NCBI GenBank assembly: GCA_902521485.1
Contig: CABYRQ010000001.1
Location: forward strand, 1-64,000
Source of the DNA: an uncultured Alphaproteobacteria bacterium
GTDB taxonomy: Bacteria > Pseudomonadota > Alphaproteobacteria > HIMB59
Length of the DNA: 64,000 nucleotides
Reading direction: 5' to 3'
The notes beneath the pieces were generated by a model. It ran no database searches, was not told the DNA's origin, and saw only the letters and a program-made list of their open reading frames with translations. Positions 40,855 through 51,082 of this stretch are shown piece after piece. A program made the translations under genes and the position numbers. Position 1 is the stretch's first letter; every line of letters starts with the position of its first letter.

Positions 40855-41847
40855 ATGAGAGACATAGTTGATTTTATTGGCAATACGCCACTTATTAAAC
40901 TTAAATATCCATCTGAAATTACTGGTTGTAATATTTATGGTAAAGCAGAGTTTATGAATCCAGCTGGTTCCATTAAAGATAGAACAGCACTGGGTATAAT
41001 CCTTGATGCTGAGGAGAACAATTTAATTCAACCAGGTGGCACTGTCGTTGAGGGTACCTTTGGAAACACAGGTATTGCTTTAACAATGATTAACAATGCT
41101 AGAGGATACAATACTATAATTGTAATGCCTGACGGTGCATCAGAGGAGAAGCAAAGCATTTTAAGGAACATGGGGGCAAAGCTTAAAGTTGTTCCAACTA
41201 AACCTTATTCTGATCCGGGTAATTATCAGCATGTATCAAAGAGGTTAGTTGAAGATCTACAATCAAAAGGAGAGACTTCAGTTATGTGGGCAAATCAATT
41301 TGATAACACAGCAAATTATAAATTTCACGCGAAAACCACAGCTAAAGAAATATTTAATCAGCTTGAAGGAAAAGTAGATGGTTTTACTTGTGCAATTGGG
41401 TCGGGTGGAACATTAGCAGGTACATCTATTGGACTCAAAGAATTAAATTCAAATATAAAAATAGCTTGCACAGATCCACAAGGTGCTCAAATGTATAATT
41501 ATTTTAAATATTCTAAATTGGAAGTTAAAGGCGATCCATCAGAAACGGAGGGAATAGGTCAGTATAGAGTTACAAAAAATGTTGAACCTTCCCTTGTTGA
41601 TTTCTCATACCATATTACTGATTATGAAGCGTTTGAGCTTTTATATAAAATGGTCAAAACAGAAGGCTTATTTCTTGGTTCTAGCTCCGGAGTAAATGTA
41701 GCAGGGGCTATCGAAATGGCCAAAGAAATGGGACCAGGTAAAAACATTGTTACAATTTTGTGTGATGATGCTAACAAGTATTTTAGTAAGCTATATAACA
41801 AAGATTATCTGATATCAAAAAAACTTCCCGTACCTGAGTGGCTTTAA
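40855..41847 (+). CDS. cysteine synthase / cystathionine beta-synthase family protein
   Basis: IGNTPLIKLKYPSE, AEFMNPAGSIKDRTAL, EGTFGNTGIALTMI, GSGGTLAGTSIGLKE. Confidence 0.93.
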   Translation: MRDIVDFIGNTPLIKLKYPSEITGCNIYGKAEFMNPAGSIKDRTALGIILDAEENNLIQPGGTVVEGTFGNTGIALTMINNARGYNTIIVMPDGASEEKQSILRNMGAKLKVVPTKPYSDPGNYQHVSKRLVEDLQSKGETSVMWANQFDNTANYKFHAKTTAKEIFNQLEGKVDGFTCAIGSGGTLAGTSIGLKELNSNIKIACTDPQGAQMYNYFKYSKLEVKGDPSETEGIGQYRVTKNVEPSLVDFSYHITDYEAFELLYKMVKTEGLFLGSSSGVNVAGAIEMAKEMGPGKNIVTILCDDANKYFSKLYNKDYLISKKLPVPEWL

Positions 41848-41851
41848 AATA

Positions 41852-42397
41852 TTAATCACTATCAAAAGTCATTCTTTTTAAAGTTCTATCTTTTAAAACA
41901 AAATGGTGCATAAGTGCAGCTCCTGAATGTATAAAAAATAAAACTAATAAAACATTACTAGAATATTCATGGAAACTTTTGAACAAATACCTTAAATCAC
42001 TGTTGTGATCTAATAAATTTATCAATTCAAAATTTAAAAACATTACTGTGTCACCTTGTAAGTTTGTAAGGATGTATCCAGACAATGGTTGTAAAAAAAA
42101 TATTGAGTAAAATAAAAAATAATTAGTTTTTGCAACATTAATTAATATTTTATTTTTTAAGATAGGTTTAGGCCTAATATTAATAAATTTCCAACTTAAT
42201 CTAAATATGGCTAGGACAAGAATTGAAAGGCCTAGCGTGTTGTGTATCATCAATATTTCATAATAATACTCAAAATTGTTCTCTAAATTTTTACCTAATA
42301 AGTATGTTGCAATTATAAGAGCGGCCATAATCCAATGGAATAACTTGCTAATTAAGCCGTAATTATCTGCGCTGTTTGCTAACCTCATAATCTTCAA
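41852..42397 (-). CDS. cytochrome b561 family protein
   Basis: SKLFHWIMAALIIATYLLG, HNTLGLSILVLAIFRLSWK, FHEYSSNVLLVLFFIHSGAALMHHF. Confidence 0.9.
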   Translation of the reverse strand: MKIMRLANSADNYGLISKLFHWIMAALIIATYLLGKNLENNFEYYYEILMIHNTLGLSILVLAIFRLSWKFINIRPKPILKNKILINVAKTNYFLFYSIFFLQPLSGYILTNLQGDTVMFLNFELINLLDHNSDLRYLFKSFHEYSSNVLLVLFFIHSGAALMHHFVLKDRTLKRMTFDSD

Positions 42398-42425
42398 TTA
42401 TGTATGTTAATATTGTTGACCATAA

Positions 42426-43220
42426 ATGAAATTAAAAAATTTATTTTTATCGTTATTTTTATTTTTTTCCATTAGTGTTTATTCAAAAGATTTTATAGTC
42501 ATTCAATCCACTACAAGTATTGCTAATACGGGCTTGCTTGATCTTTTAGCATCAGAATTTAAAAACAAAACTGGAATAAAAGTAAGACCTATTGCAGTTG
42601 GAACCGGCAATGCTATTGCAAACGCAAAAAGGGGCGATGGAGATTTATTATTCGTTCATTCAAAAAAAGATGAATTAGAATTTATAGATGAGGGCTACGG
42701 TGTGCAAAGATATGAGGTTATGTACAATAAATTTATTTTAGTTGGTCCAAAATTTGACTCACTGAAAATATCACAAGAGGAAGATATTTTATCCGCATTA
42801 AAAAAAATATATAACTCAGAATACAAATTTATTTCAAGAGACGATAATTCTGGAACTCATAAAAAAGAACAAGAATTATGGAGTTTGGCAAATATCAAAA
42901 AATTTGATCCTGATAAATATATAAAAACCGGGACAAGCATGGCCAATACATTAAATATCGCCGCTGAAATTGATGCCTACACGATAAGTGACAAAGGCAC
43001 CTGGCTATCTTTTAAAAACAAAAATAATTTAAAAATTCTTTTTGAGGGTGGTGATAAATTACATAATCCTTATGGAATTATTGCAGTCAACCCTGAAAAA
43101 TTTCCTCATGTTGAGTATAAAAAATCTCAGAAGTTCATTGAATGGTTGATTACAGGTGATGGCAAAGATGTTATTAATAAGTTTACATATAACGGTGAAA
43201 AGTTGTTTCATACCAATTAA
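42426..43220 (+). CDS. tupA: tungstate ABC transporter substrate-binding protein TupA
   Basis: IQSTTSIANTGLLDLL, GTGNAIANAKRGDGDLLFVHSKKDE, SRDDNSGTHKKE. Confidence 0.92.
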   Translation: MKLKNLFLSLFLFFSISVYSKDFIVIQSTTSIANTGLLDLLASEFKNKTGIKVRPIAVGTGNAIANAKRGDGDLLFVHSKKDELEFIDEGYGVQRYEVMYNKFILVGPKFDSLKISQEEDILSALKKIYNSEYKFISRDDNSGTHKKEQELWSLANIKKFDPDKYIKTGTSMANTLNIAAEIDAYTISDKGTWLSFKNKNNLKILFEGGDKLHNPYGIIAVNPEKFPHVEYKKSQKFIEWLITGDGKDVINKFTYNGEKLFHTN

Positions 43221-43230
43221 TATTACCTAA

Positions 43231-43878
43231 ATGCTAAGTTTTGAAAAAATACAATCCGCAGTTTTTATTACAATTTATGTAAGTATTTTTTCAACATTAA
43301 TTGCATTTTTTTTATCTATGATTTTTGGCTATTTAATTGCTATTTATCAATTCCAATTAAAAAAACCAATTGTAATCTTCTTAAGTTCTCTTACATCTAT
43401 CCCTCCCGTATGTGCAGGGCTATTAGTCTATTTACTTATAAGCAGGTCTGGCCCCTTAGGTTGGATGGAAATTCTATATTCACCTATAGCAATGATCATT
43501 GCTCAGATCGTAATTATCTTCCCAATTATGATAACTTTAATAATTAAAAACATTGAAGAGGATTATCCAATTTATAGAGATGAATTAATGTCTTATGGAG
43601 CTTCAAAAAAAGATATAATTTTCTTACTCTTTTCAAATAAAACAAATATATACATCACTGTTCTTTTACTAGGTTTTGGCAGGGCTATAAGTGAGTATGG
43701 GGCAGCTGCAATTGTAGGAGGCTCAATTGATCATTTTACAAGAAACATGACAGCGACAATAGCTTTAGAAACTTCTAAAGGGAATGTTTCATTAGGTATA
43801 GTTTTAGGAACAATATTAATTTTCCTCACACTTTTAATATCAATATCTCTTAATTTTTTAAATAAAAATAATGATTAA
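43231..43878 (+). CDS. tupB: tungstate ABC transporter permease TupB
   Basis: TM ORF with GASKKDIIFLLF...GFGRAISEYGAAAIVGGSI. Confidence 0.9.
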   Translation: MLSFEKIQSAVFITIYVSIFSTLIAFFLSMIFGYLIAIYQFQLKKPIVIFLSSLTSIPPVCAGLLVYLLISRSGPLGWMEILYSPIAMIIAQIVIIFPIMITLIIKNIEEDYPIYRDELMSYGASKKDIIFLLFSNKTNIYITVLLLGFGRAISEYGAAAIVGGSIDHFTRNMTATIALETSKGNVSLGIVLGTILIFLTLLISISLNFLNKNND

Positions 43879-44476
43879 AGTCAATAATATCTCATATACG
43901 ATTAATGGAAAAAATATTCTTTCAAATATTAATCTAAATGTCACACGAAACAAAATTACAGTTATTACTGGAAAAAATGGTTCTGGTAAAAGCTCTCTTA
44001 TAAAAATTATAAATAAAATTATTATTCCTGATAAAGGAACAATTAACTCTGAATATTCTGAACCTATACCGATGCTTTTTCAAAAACCTATTTCCTTAAA
44101 TAAAAGCTTAGAGGATAATTTTCTGCTATTAAGCAAATTAAAGAAATCCAAAGTAAATAAGTTCTACTTTAATCTATTTAAATTAAATAAATTAAAAAAA
44201 CGTAAATTTCAAAATTTGTCAGAAGGAGAAAAACAGAAAGTATTTATTTCTAGATTTATGAGCTATGAACAAGATTTAATCATTTTAGACGAACCTAACC
44301 AGAACCTTGACCTAGAGAGTGAAAAGATTTTTTTTACATCACTGTCTAAAGTTAAAAATAAAACTGTTCTTTTATCTCTTCACAATATGAGTCTTGTAAA
44401 AAAATTTGCAGATCACGTGATAGTTTTAGACTCAGGAAAAATTGTATTTAACGATATTTCTTCAAAATTTTTTTAA
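43871..44476 (+). CDS. tupC: tungstate ABC transporter ATPase TupC
   Basis: VITGKNGSGKSSLIKI Walker A, LSEGEKQKV signature, LIILDEPNQNLD Walker B. Confidence 0.9.
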   Translation: MIKVNNISYTINGKNILSNINLNVTRNKITVITGKNGSGKSSLIKIINKIIIPDKGTINSEYSEPIPMLFQKPISLNKSLEDNFLLLSKLKKSKVNKFYFNLFKLNKLKKRKFQNLSEGEKQKVFISRFMSYEQDLIILDEPNQNLDLESEKIFFTSLSKVKNKTVLLSLHNMSLVKKFADHVIVLDSGKIVFNDISSKFF

Positions 44477-44499
44477 TGTTCCTGCAGTAATTTACTGAT

Positions 44500-44931
44500 A
44501 TGCTAAAAACACATATCATGATTAAAAGTTTTCTTGCGTTAATATTTTTATTCCCATTATTGGCTTACTCTAACCCTGTGCTTGATCGGCAAGAGTCCAT
44601 GAGGGACTTCAATAAATTAATGAGAGCTGCAAACAATTTAATCAAAGATGATATGATTAATGATGACTTGGCAGGAATTTATGAAGAAATCGAAAATATA
44701 ATGAGAGTTTACCCTACTTTATTTCCAGACGATTCATTTGGAGGTAAGTCAAAAGCTAGTACTGACATAATTGACAATAGAGAATTATTTAATCAAATTG
44801 CAAAAGAAACAGAAGACAACGCAGCACTTGCAAAATTATCTGCATTAGAGGGAGATTTTGAAAGTGTTCAACAATTTCACCAAAATCTATTTGGAAGCTG
44901 TAAGAGTTGTCACTCTCGCTTCAGAGATTAA
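44500..44931 (+). CDS. class II cytochrome c (cytochrome c' family)
   Basis: signal peptide; C-terminal CKSCHSRFRD heme motif. Confidence 0.88.
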   Translation: MLKTHIMIKSFLALIFLFPLLAYSNPVLDRQESMRDFNKLMRAANNLIKDDMINDDLAGIYEEIENIMRVYPTLFPDDSFGGKSKASTDIIDNRELFNQIAKETEDNAALAKLSALEGDFESVQQFHQNLFGSCKSCHSRFRD

Positions 44932-44936
44932 TAAGA

Positions 44937-45335
44937 GTGAACCTTTTAAAAAAATTTTTTCTATTTTTTTTTCTGTCAACTAATTTATTATTTGCTCAGA
45001 GTAATTCAATGAACTACACACCTATAGATACTGAAGAGTCGTTTAAAAGAATTCAAGAGGGTGCAATTGTGATTGATGTTAGATATCCAAAAGAGCATAA
45101 TATGATTCGAATTGAAAACTCACACAATATTCCTTTTAAAGAAATAACTGTTGAAAAAATCAACTCCATAAACCCCGATAATAAGGATATTATTATTCAC
45201 TGCACCGCAGGTATTACATCTAAAAAGGTTGCAGATAATCTTGTTTCTGAAGGGTATCAGGGAAATATTTATGAAATGGACAAAGGTTTAATAGATTGGA
45301 TTAATTTAGGTTTTAAAACCGAGCAAGGTACATAA
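44937..45335 (+). CDS. rhodanese-like domain protein (exported; GTG start preferred over ORF-track 44907)
   Basis: GAIVIDVRYPKEHNMIRIENSHNIPF, IIIHCTAGITSKKVADNL. Confidence 0.9.
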   Translation: MNLLKKFFLFFFLSTNLLFAQSNSMNYTPIDTEESFKRIQEGAIVIDVRYPKEHNMIRIENSHNIPFKEITVEKINSINPDNKDIIIHCTAGITSKKVADNLVSEGYQGNIYEMDKGLIDWINLGFKTEQGT

Positions 45336-45353
45336 TTCATAAATTTATAAACT

Positions 45354-45524
45354 CTAAGAAAAATAGTTAGTGCTGAACATATAGTAAACCATATATCCGA
45401 TAAGTCCTACAACTAGCAAGACTAGGGGTATTACTGATATTGTAAAAGCCTCCCTAAATTTCTTATTAAAAATTAATAAACTAGCTAGTAATAAAATAAG
45501 AAGAATTAATGCAAGTCTAATCAT
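45354..45524 (-). CDS. small (56 aa) membrane protein, absent from the ORF track
   Basis: ATG 45524-45522 to TAG 45356-45354: MIRLALILLILLLASLLIFNKKFREAFTISVIPLVLLVVGLIGYMVYYMFSTNYFS; two hydrophobic segments. Confidence 0.55.
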   Translation of the reverse strand: MIRLALILLILLLASLLIFNKKFREAFTISVIPLVLLVVGLIGYMVYYMFSTNYFS

Positions 45525-45598
45525 AAGTTAATTTTAGCATAAAATTTAATAATTTTGCTATTCCATATCTACTAATTTATGTATAACAAGTCTTAATT

Positions 45599-46378
45599 AT
45601 GTCTATAACAAAAATTGCTATCGCAGGGGCATTAGGAAGAATGGGAAATAATCTCATAAATTCTGCTCTATCGAATAATAACGTTGAGCTCGTTGGAGTA
45701 TTTGATGTTAAAGATATTGATCCTAGCTTTATTAATAAAAATCATATTCAAGGAAATGTTTTTACTACAAGAGAAGAGTCATTTGATAAAGCAGATATAG
45801 TTATAGATTTTACAACTCCTAAGGCCTTATTTAATTTCACGGAAGCTGCCGTTTCTAATAACACTGGTTTAGTTATTGGCACGACAGGACTAGATGAAAG
45901 CCATTTTAATCTTTTAAAGCAAACAAGTAATTCAACAAAAGTACTTTACGCACCGAATATGAGTTATGGTGTTAATACATTTTTCGAAATAGCAAGAAAA
46001 GCCGCAAAACATTTAAAAGATTTTGATATAGAAATAATTGAAACACATCACCGACACAAAAAGGATGCTCCTAGTGGAACAGCTTTAAAGCTTGGAGAAG
46101 AGATTGTAGCAGAACTCGGGCTATCCAAATCAAATTTTAATTTTAAACGTCATGACCAAAAAGACCAAAGAAAAGAAAATGAAATTGGTTTCTCCTCTAT
46201 TAGAGGTGGAAACATTCCAGGTGAACATACTGTCATATTTCACGGTGACAATGAGTCTGTAAAATTAACACACAAGGCCCACAACAGAAAAATTTTTTCT
46301 GATGGCGCTATTCAAGCAGCAGTATGGTTATCATCAAAGGAAAAAGGCTTTTACACCTTTAAAGATATGATTAGCTAG
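45599..46378 (+). CDS. dapB: 4-hydroxy-tetrahydrodipicolinate reductase
   Basis: KIAIAGALGRMGNNLI, DFTTPKAL, GTTGL, ETHHRHKKDAPSGTALKLGE. Confidence 0.97.
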   Translation: MSITKIAIAGALGRMGNNLINSALSNNNVELVGVFDVKDIDPSFINKNHIQGNVFTTREESFDKADIVIDFTTPKALFNFTEAAVSNNTGLVIGTTGLDESHFNLLKQTSNSTKVLYAPNMSYGVNTFFEIARKAAKHLKDFDIEIIETHHRHKKDAPSGTALKLGEEIVAELGLSKSNFNFKRHDQKDQRKENEIGFSSIRGGNIPGEHTVIFHGDNESVKLTHKAHNRKIFSDGAIQAAVWLSSKEKGFYTFKDMIS

Positions 46379-46805
46379 ACGAGGAGCTGTACTTCTCAAT
46401 AATTCTTTTTAATTTTTTCCTTCTATTCTCACTCAAAAAACTAGCAAAGAATTTTTTCTTTCCAGCATAATTTACGCTTAATGAATTTTTTTCATTCTTT
46501 ATCTTCAACCAATTTAAATTATAACTGTTTTGTTCAATAACCTCATCTCCATCAAGCCGCTCTAATTGCATAGATTTTGATTCTAATGAAATTTTTTCTG
46601 TTTTTCTTAAACTCTTTACAAAAAAATAAGTGCATACGACCAAAATAGAAAATTCAACAATACCAAATATGATTATCGGCCAAGCACCAACTAATAAAAA
46701 TCTTCCACCAATGAAAATGATCAAAAAACCTGTAATGAATAAAAAAAATAGTATTTGAAGATTTGTCAGACTCCTATTTGGTTTGATATGAAGCTTTCTG
46801 GTCAT
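46371..46805 (-). CDS. DUF2244 family membrane protein
   Basis: KPNRSLTNLQILFFLFITGFLI; two TMs; C-terminal FASFLSENRRKKL. Confidence 0.75.
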   Translation of the reverse strand: MTRKLHIKPNRSLTNLQILFFLFITGFLIIFIGGRFLLVGAWPIIIFGIVEFSILVVCTYFFVKSLRKTEKISLESKSMQLERLDGDEVIEQNSYNLNWLKIKNEKNSLSVNYAGKKKFFASFLSENRRKKLKRIIEKYSSSSS

Positions 46806-46868
46806 TTGTATAAGTTTATAAAATTATATTTATATTTATAATAGATTTAATAGCACACCAATAATAAT

Positions 46869-47522
46869 ATGAAAAAACAAGAAAGAGCAAACGTAGTATT
46901 GGATAATTTAAACAAATTTTATCCAAATATCCCAATCCCTCTTAAACATAAAAATGTATATGAGCTTTTAATAGCAGTTTTATTAAGTGCTCAATGCACA
47001 GATGAACGTGTGAATAAGATTACACCTTTACTATTTAAAACGGCAAATAATCCCCATGATATGGCAAAGGTGCCTGTTAATAAAATTTATAAAATTATTA
47101 AACCATGTGGACTTGCACCTAAAAAATCAAAAGCTATTTCTAAACTCTCAAAAATATTAATTAAAAAATACAATGGTAGGGTCCCAGAGACTTTTGAAGA
47201 TTTAGAAAATTTACCGGGAGTTGGCCATAAAACAGCGAGTGTAGTAATGTCCCAAGGTTTTGGTCACCCTGCATTTCCTGTAGATACACATATTCATCGT
47301 CTAGCACAAAGGTGGGGTCTGACAAATGGTAAAAATGTAGTCCAAACTGAATTAGATATTAAAAAATTATTTCCTGAGGCAACTTGGAACAGACTTCATT
47401 TACAAATGATTTTTTATGGAAGAGAATATTGCAAAGCTAGAAGCTGCTTTGGTGTTGAATGCAAAATTTGCACAGACTGTTATCCAAACAGAACAAAGGC
47501 TATAAAAGTAAAAAAACCCTAA
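46869..47522 (+). CDS. nth: endonuclease III
   Basis: LLIAVLLSAQCTDERVNK, LPGVGHKTASVVMS, FPVDTHIHRLAQRWGLT; C-terminal cysteine cluster. Confidence 0.95.
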   Translation: MKKQERANVVLDNLNKFYPNIPIPLKHKNVYELLIAVLLSAQCTDERVNKITPLLFKTANNPHDMAKVPVNKIYKIIKPCGLAPKKSKAISKLSKILIKKYNGRVPETFEDLENLPGVGHKTASVVMSQGFGHPAFPVDTHIHRLAQRWGLTNGKNVVQTELDIKKLFPEATWNRLHLQMIFYGREYCKARSCFGVECKICTDCYPNRTKAIKVKKP

Positions 47523-47585
47523 TTTTCTATAGATTGTCTATGAAAAAAAACAGAATAATGTATAAAAATAAACTTATTTACCATT

Positions 47586-50500
47586 ATGAAACAAATTAAG
47601 AAAATATTAATTGCTAACAGAAGTGAAATTGCAATTAGAATATCTCGTGCAGCAACTGAATTGGGCTTTAGGACTGTATCCATTTACTCGTACGAGGATC
47701 GTTTTGCACTGCACCGCTTTAAAACAGACGAAAGCTATCTTGTTGGATCAGGATTAGGTCCTATTCAGGCTTACCTAGATTACAAAGGTATCGTACAAAT
47801 TGCTGTTAATTCAGGTTGTGATGCCATCCATCCAGGATACGGTTTTTTATCTGAAAACCCAGAATTTGCTGATGAATGTGCAAAACATAATATTATTTTT
47901 GTTGGACCTTCTCCAAAGATTATGCGATCACTTGGAAATAAAGTAGAAGCTAAAAAAACTGCAAGCAAAGCTAAAGTACCAACAATACCTTCCACAGGAC
48001 CCTTACCAAAAGATTTAAAAAAATGTAAAGACCTTGCAAAAAAAATTGGTTATCCAATTATGCTCAAAGCATCCTGGGGTGGCGGCGGTCGCGGAATGCG
48101 AGTGATCAGAAAAGAAACAGAATTAGAAAATCAAATCAACACCGCTAGGAGAGAAGCTAAAAGTGCTTTTGGAAAAGATGATGTATTTTTTGAAAAGTTA
48201 ATCGAAAAAGCCTTTCATGTTGAAGTTCAGATAATTGGCGATACGCATGGAAATATAGTTCACCTTTTTGAAAGAGATTGTTCTCTTCAAAGACGACACC
48301 AAAAGGTAGTAGAAAGAGCTCCTGCTGCCTACCTATCTGACAAAGAGAGAAATGAGATTTGTAACGCAGGTGTTAGAATAGGAAAACAAGTTAATTATTC
48401 ATGTGCGGGAACCGTAGAGTTCTTAATGGATGCTAAATCTAGAGATTTCTTCTTCATTGAAGTTAATCCAAGAGTTCAAGTTGAACACACTGTAACAGAA
48501 GAAATTACTGGTATTGATATAGTAAAAGCTCAGTTCCTCTTAGCAGCTGGTTCTAAAATTGGAGATGATATATGTGGTGTGCCAACTCAAAAAGACATTC
48601 ATATGAAAGGACATGCTATCCAATCAAGGGTTACAACAGAAGATGCCACTAATGATTTTGCTCCAGATTACGGTAAAATTAACGTTTATAGATCTGCAAG
48701 TGGCCTAGGAATAAGACTAGATGCTGGAACTGCATCTACTGGTACGGTTATTACTCCTTATTATGACTCTCTTTTAGTTAAAGTAACTGCAAAAGGCCAA
48801 ACCCCTATTGAAGCAAAGAGACGAATGAATAGAGCATTGAGTGAATTTCGCGTCAGAGGTGTAAAAACAAATATACCTTTTTTATTAAAGTTAATTAACC
48901 ACAAAGGTTTCGATGTTTTTAAATACCATACAAAATTTATAGATAGTGAAAAAAGTTTATTTCAATTCTCTGGTCGAAAAGATAGGGCAACCAAAACATT
49001 AAACTTCTTAGCTGAAGTTATTGTCAATGGTAACCCAGAAGTCGCTAATAGACCAAAATTAAGAGAGACAACACCAGCAAAGCTCTCAGACTATGGAATA
49101 TCTAGATCAAAAAAAGCTCAAGAGACTGTCAATAAAACATATAAACAAATTTTAGATACTAATGGTCCATCTGCTGTTGCTGAGACTGTGCTAAAAGAAA
49201 AACAATTATTAATTACAGATACTACCTTTAGAGACGCTCATCAATCTTTGATTGCAACTCGAATGAGAACACAAGATATGTTAGGCATAACTGACCTATA
49301 TGAAGAAAGACTTAAAAATTTATTCTCAGTTGAGTGTTGGGGTGGTGCAACTTTTGATGTTGCATTAAGATTTTTAAAAGAGGACCCATGGGAACGTCTA
49401 GAAAAGTTACGTGAACAAATGCCCTCAGCCCTATTACAAATGTTATTCAGAGGATCGAATGCTCTTGGATATACAAACTATCCCGATAATGTTTTAAGAA
49501 GGTTTATACAACTTTCCGCTCAGTCTGGGATTGACGTTTTTAGAATATTTGATGCACTAAACTGGATTGAAAATATGAGAGTCTCTATTGATGAAGTATT
49601 AAAATCTGGAAAAATCTGTGAAGCTTCTATTTGTTACTCTGGCGATTTATCGTCTCCAGCAGAGAAAAAATATACACTTGATTATTACTTAAAAATGGCG
49701 CAAAAGCTTGAGAAAATGGGAGTTCACTTTCTTGCAATCAAAGATATGGCAGGCTTGTGTAAACCCAAGGCAGCAAAAATTTTATTCAAAGAATTAAAAA
49801 AAAGCATAAAAATTCCAATTCATTTCCATACGCACGATACAAGTGGAAATGGTGTTGCAACATTGCTCAATGCCTCGGAAGCAGGGGTAGATATTGTTGA
49901 TGTAGCAATTGACTCATGGTCTGGCTTCACATCGCAACCTAGTTTTGGTGCAGTTTTAGAGTCTCTTGATGGCAATAAAAGAGATCCAAAAATTTCTTCT
50001 GCTGTTGTCAGGACAGCTGCAAATTATTGGGAAGGTGTTAGAAAACAATACCAACCTTTCGAAAGCAAAACTCGTACTAGTATGTCAGAAGTATATTTAC
50101 ATCAGATGCCAGGTGGCCAGTACACTAATTTAAGAGAGCAAGCAAGGTCAATGGGTATTACAGACGAGAGATGGCCAGAACTTGCATCAATGTATGCCGA
50201 AGTGAACAAAATATTTGGCGATGTAATTAAAGTTACACCTATATCTAAGGTTGTTGGTGATATGGCAATTTATATGTTGGCAAATAATATTCAAATTCAA
50301 GATGTTTTAGACCCTAAAAAGGATGTTGGCTTTCCTGCATCAGTCATCGAATTCTTTAGTGGCCGATTAGGTCAACCATATAAAGGTTTTCCAAAAGCAC
50401 TCCAAAAGAAAATTTTAAAAGGAAAAAAACCAATTAATTATAGATTTGGATCAAAGTTACCCTCATTAAAAATTAAAAATAGAACGAAGGAATTGGAAAA

Positions 50501-51050
50501 GAAGTATAGTGAGACTATTTCAGAGAAAGATACAATTTCACAAATATTTTTTCCTGAGGTTTTTGATGAGTATATAAAACACAAAAAGAAATTTGGTAAT
50601 ACTAGTGTTATCCCAACATCAAACTATTTCTTTGGGATGAATACAGGGGAAGAGATATATGTTTCTATAGAACCTGGTAAAACACTTATAATAAGATATT
50701 TCACTTTAAGTGAGCCAAACGAAAAAGGTTACAGGACAGTATATTTTGAATTGAATGGCCAGGCCAGATCAGTTGACATTAAAGATAATTCAATTGCAGT
50801 TGACGATTTAGCTAAAGAAATTGCTGATCCTAGCAACAAAGATCATGTTGCGGCTCCAATACCTGGTTTACTTGTAGACGTTGCTGTTACTGAGGGAATA
50901 AAAGTGCCAAAGGGTGCTAAATTATGCACTATTGAGGCCATGAAAATGGAAACGGTTATCTACGCAGACCAACCTGGAATAGTTGAGAGACTTTGCGTAA
51001 AAGCCGGTGAAAATATTGAGGCTCAGCAACTTTTATTAATTATAAAATAA
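47586..51050 (+). CDS. pyc: pyruvate carboxylase
   Basis: biotin carboxylase (HPGYGFLSENPEFA), carboxyltransferase (TDTTFRDAHQSLIATRMRT), biotinyl motif EAMKMET; 1154 aa. Confidence 0.98.
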   Translation: MKQIKKILIANRSEIAIRISRAATELGFRTVSIYSYEDRFALHRFKTDESYLVGSGLGPIQAYLDYKGIVQIAVNSGCDAIHPGYGFLSENPEFADECAKHNIIFVGPSPKIMRSLGNKVEAKKTASKAKVPTIPSTGPLPKDLKKCKDLAKKIGYPIMLKASWGGGGRGMRVIRKETELENQINTARREAKSAFGKDDVFFEKLIEKAFHVEVQIIGDTHGNIVHLFERDCSLQRRHQKVVERAPAAYLSDKERNEICNAGVRIGKQVNYSCAGTVEFLMDAKSRDFFFIEVNPRVQVEHTVTEEITGIDIVKAQFLLAAGSKIGDDICGVPTQKDIHMKGHAIQSRVTTEDATNDFAPDYGKINVYRSASGLGIRLDAGTASTGTVITPYYDSLLVKVTAKGQTPIEAKRRMNRALSEFRVRGVKTNIPFLLKLINHKGFDVFKYHTKFIDSEKSLFQFSGRKDRATKTLNFLAEVIVNGNPEVANRPKLRETTPAKLSDYGISRSKKAQETVNKTYKQILDTNGPSAVAETVLKEKQLLITDTTFRDAHQSLIATRMRTQDMLGITDLYEERLKNLFSVECWGGATFDVALRFLKEDPWERLEKLREQMPSALLQMLFRGSNALGYTNYPDNVLRRFIQLSAQSGIDVFRIFDALNWIENMRVSIDEVLKSGKICEASICYSGDLSSPAEKKYTLDYYLKMAQKLEKMGVHFLAIKDMAGLCKPKAAKILFKELKKSIKIPIHFHTHDTSGNGVATLLNASEAGVDIVDVAIDSWSGFTSQPSFGAVLESLDGNKRDPKISSAVVRTAANYWEGVRKQYQPFESKTRTSMSEVYLHQMPGGQYTNLREQARSMGITDERWPELASMYAEVNKIFGDVIKVTPISKVVGDMAIYMLANNIQIQDVLDPKKDVGFPASVIEFFSGRLGQPYKGFPKALQKKILKGKKPINYRFGSKLPSLKIKNRTKELEKKYSETISEKDTISQIFFPEVFDEYIKHKKKFGNTSVIPTSNYFFGMNTGEEIYVSIEPGKTLIIRYFTLSEPNEKGYRTVYFELNGQARSVDIKDNSIAVDDLAKEIADPSNKDHVAAPIPGLLVDVAVTEGIKVPKGAKLCTIEAMKMETVIYADQPGIVERLCVKAGENIEAQQLLLIIK

Positions 51051-51082
51051 TTTTTATCTTAATAATATGATAACAATTTACC

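Noticed and set aside
44405-44430. CACGTG palindrome in tupC (GATCACGTGAT)
   Set aside because: Matches only the central positions of parS; coding sequence
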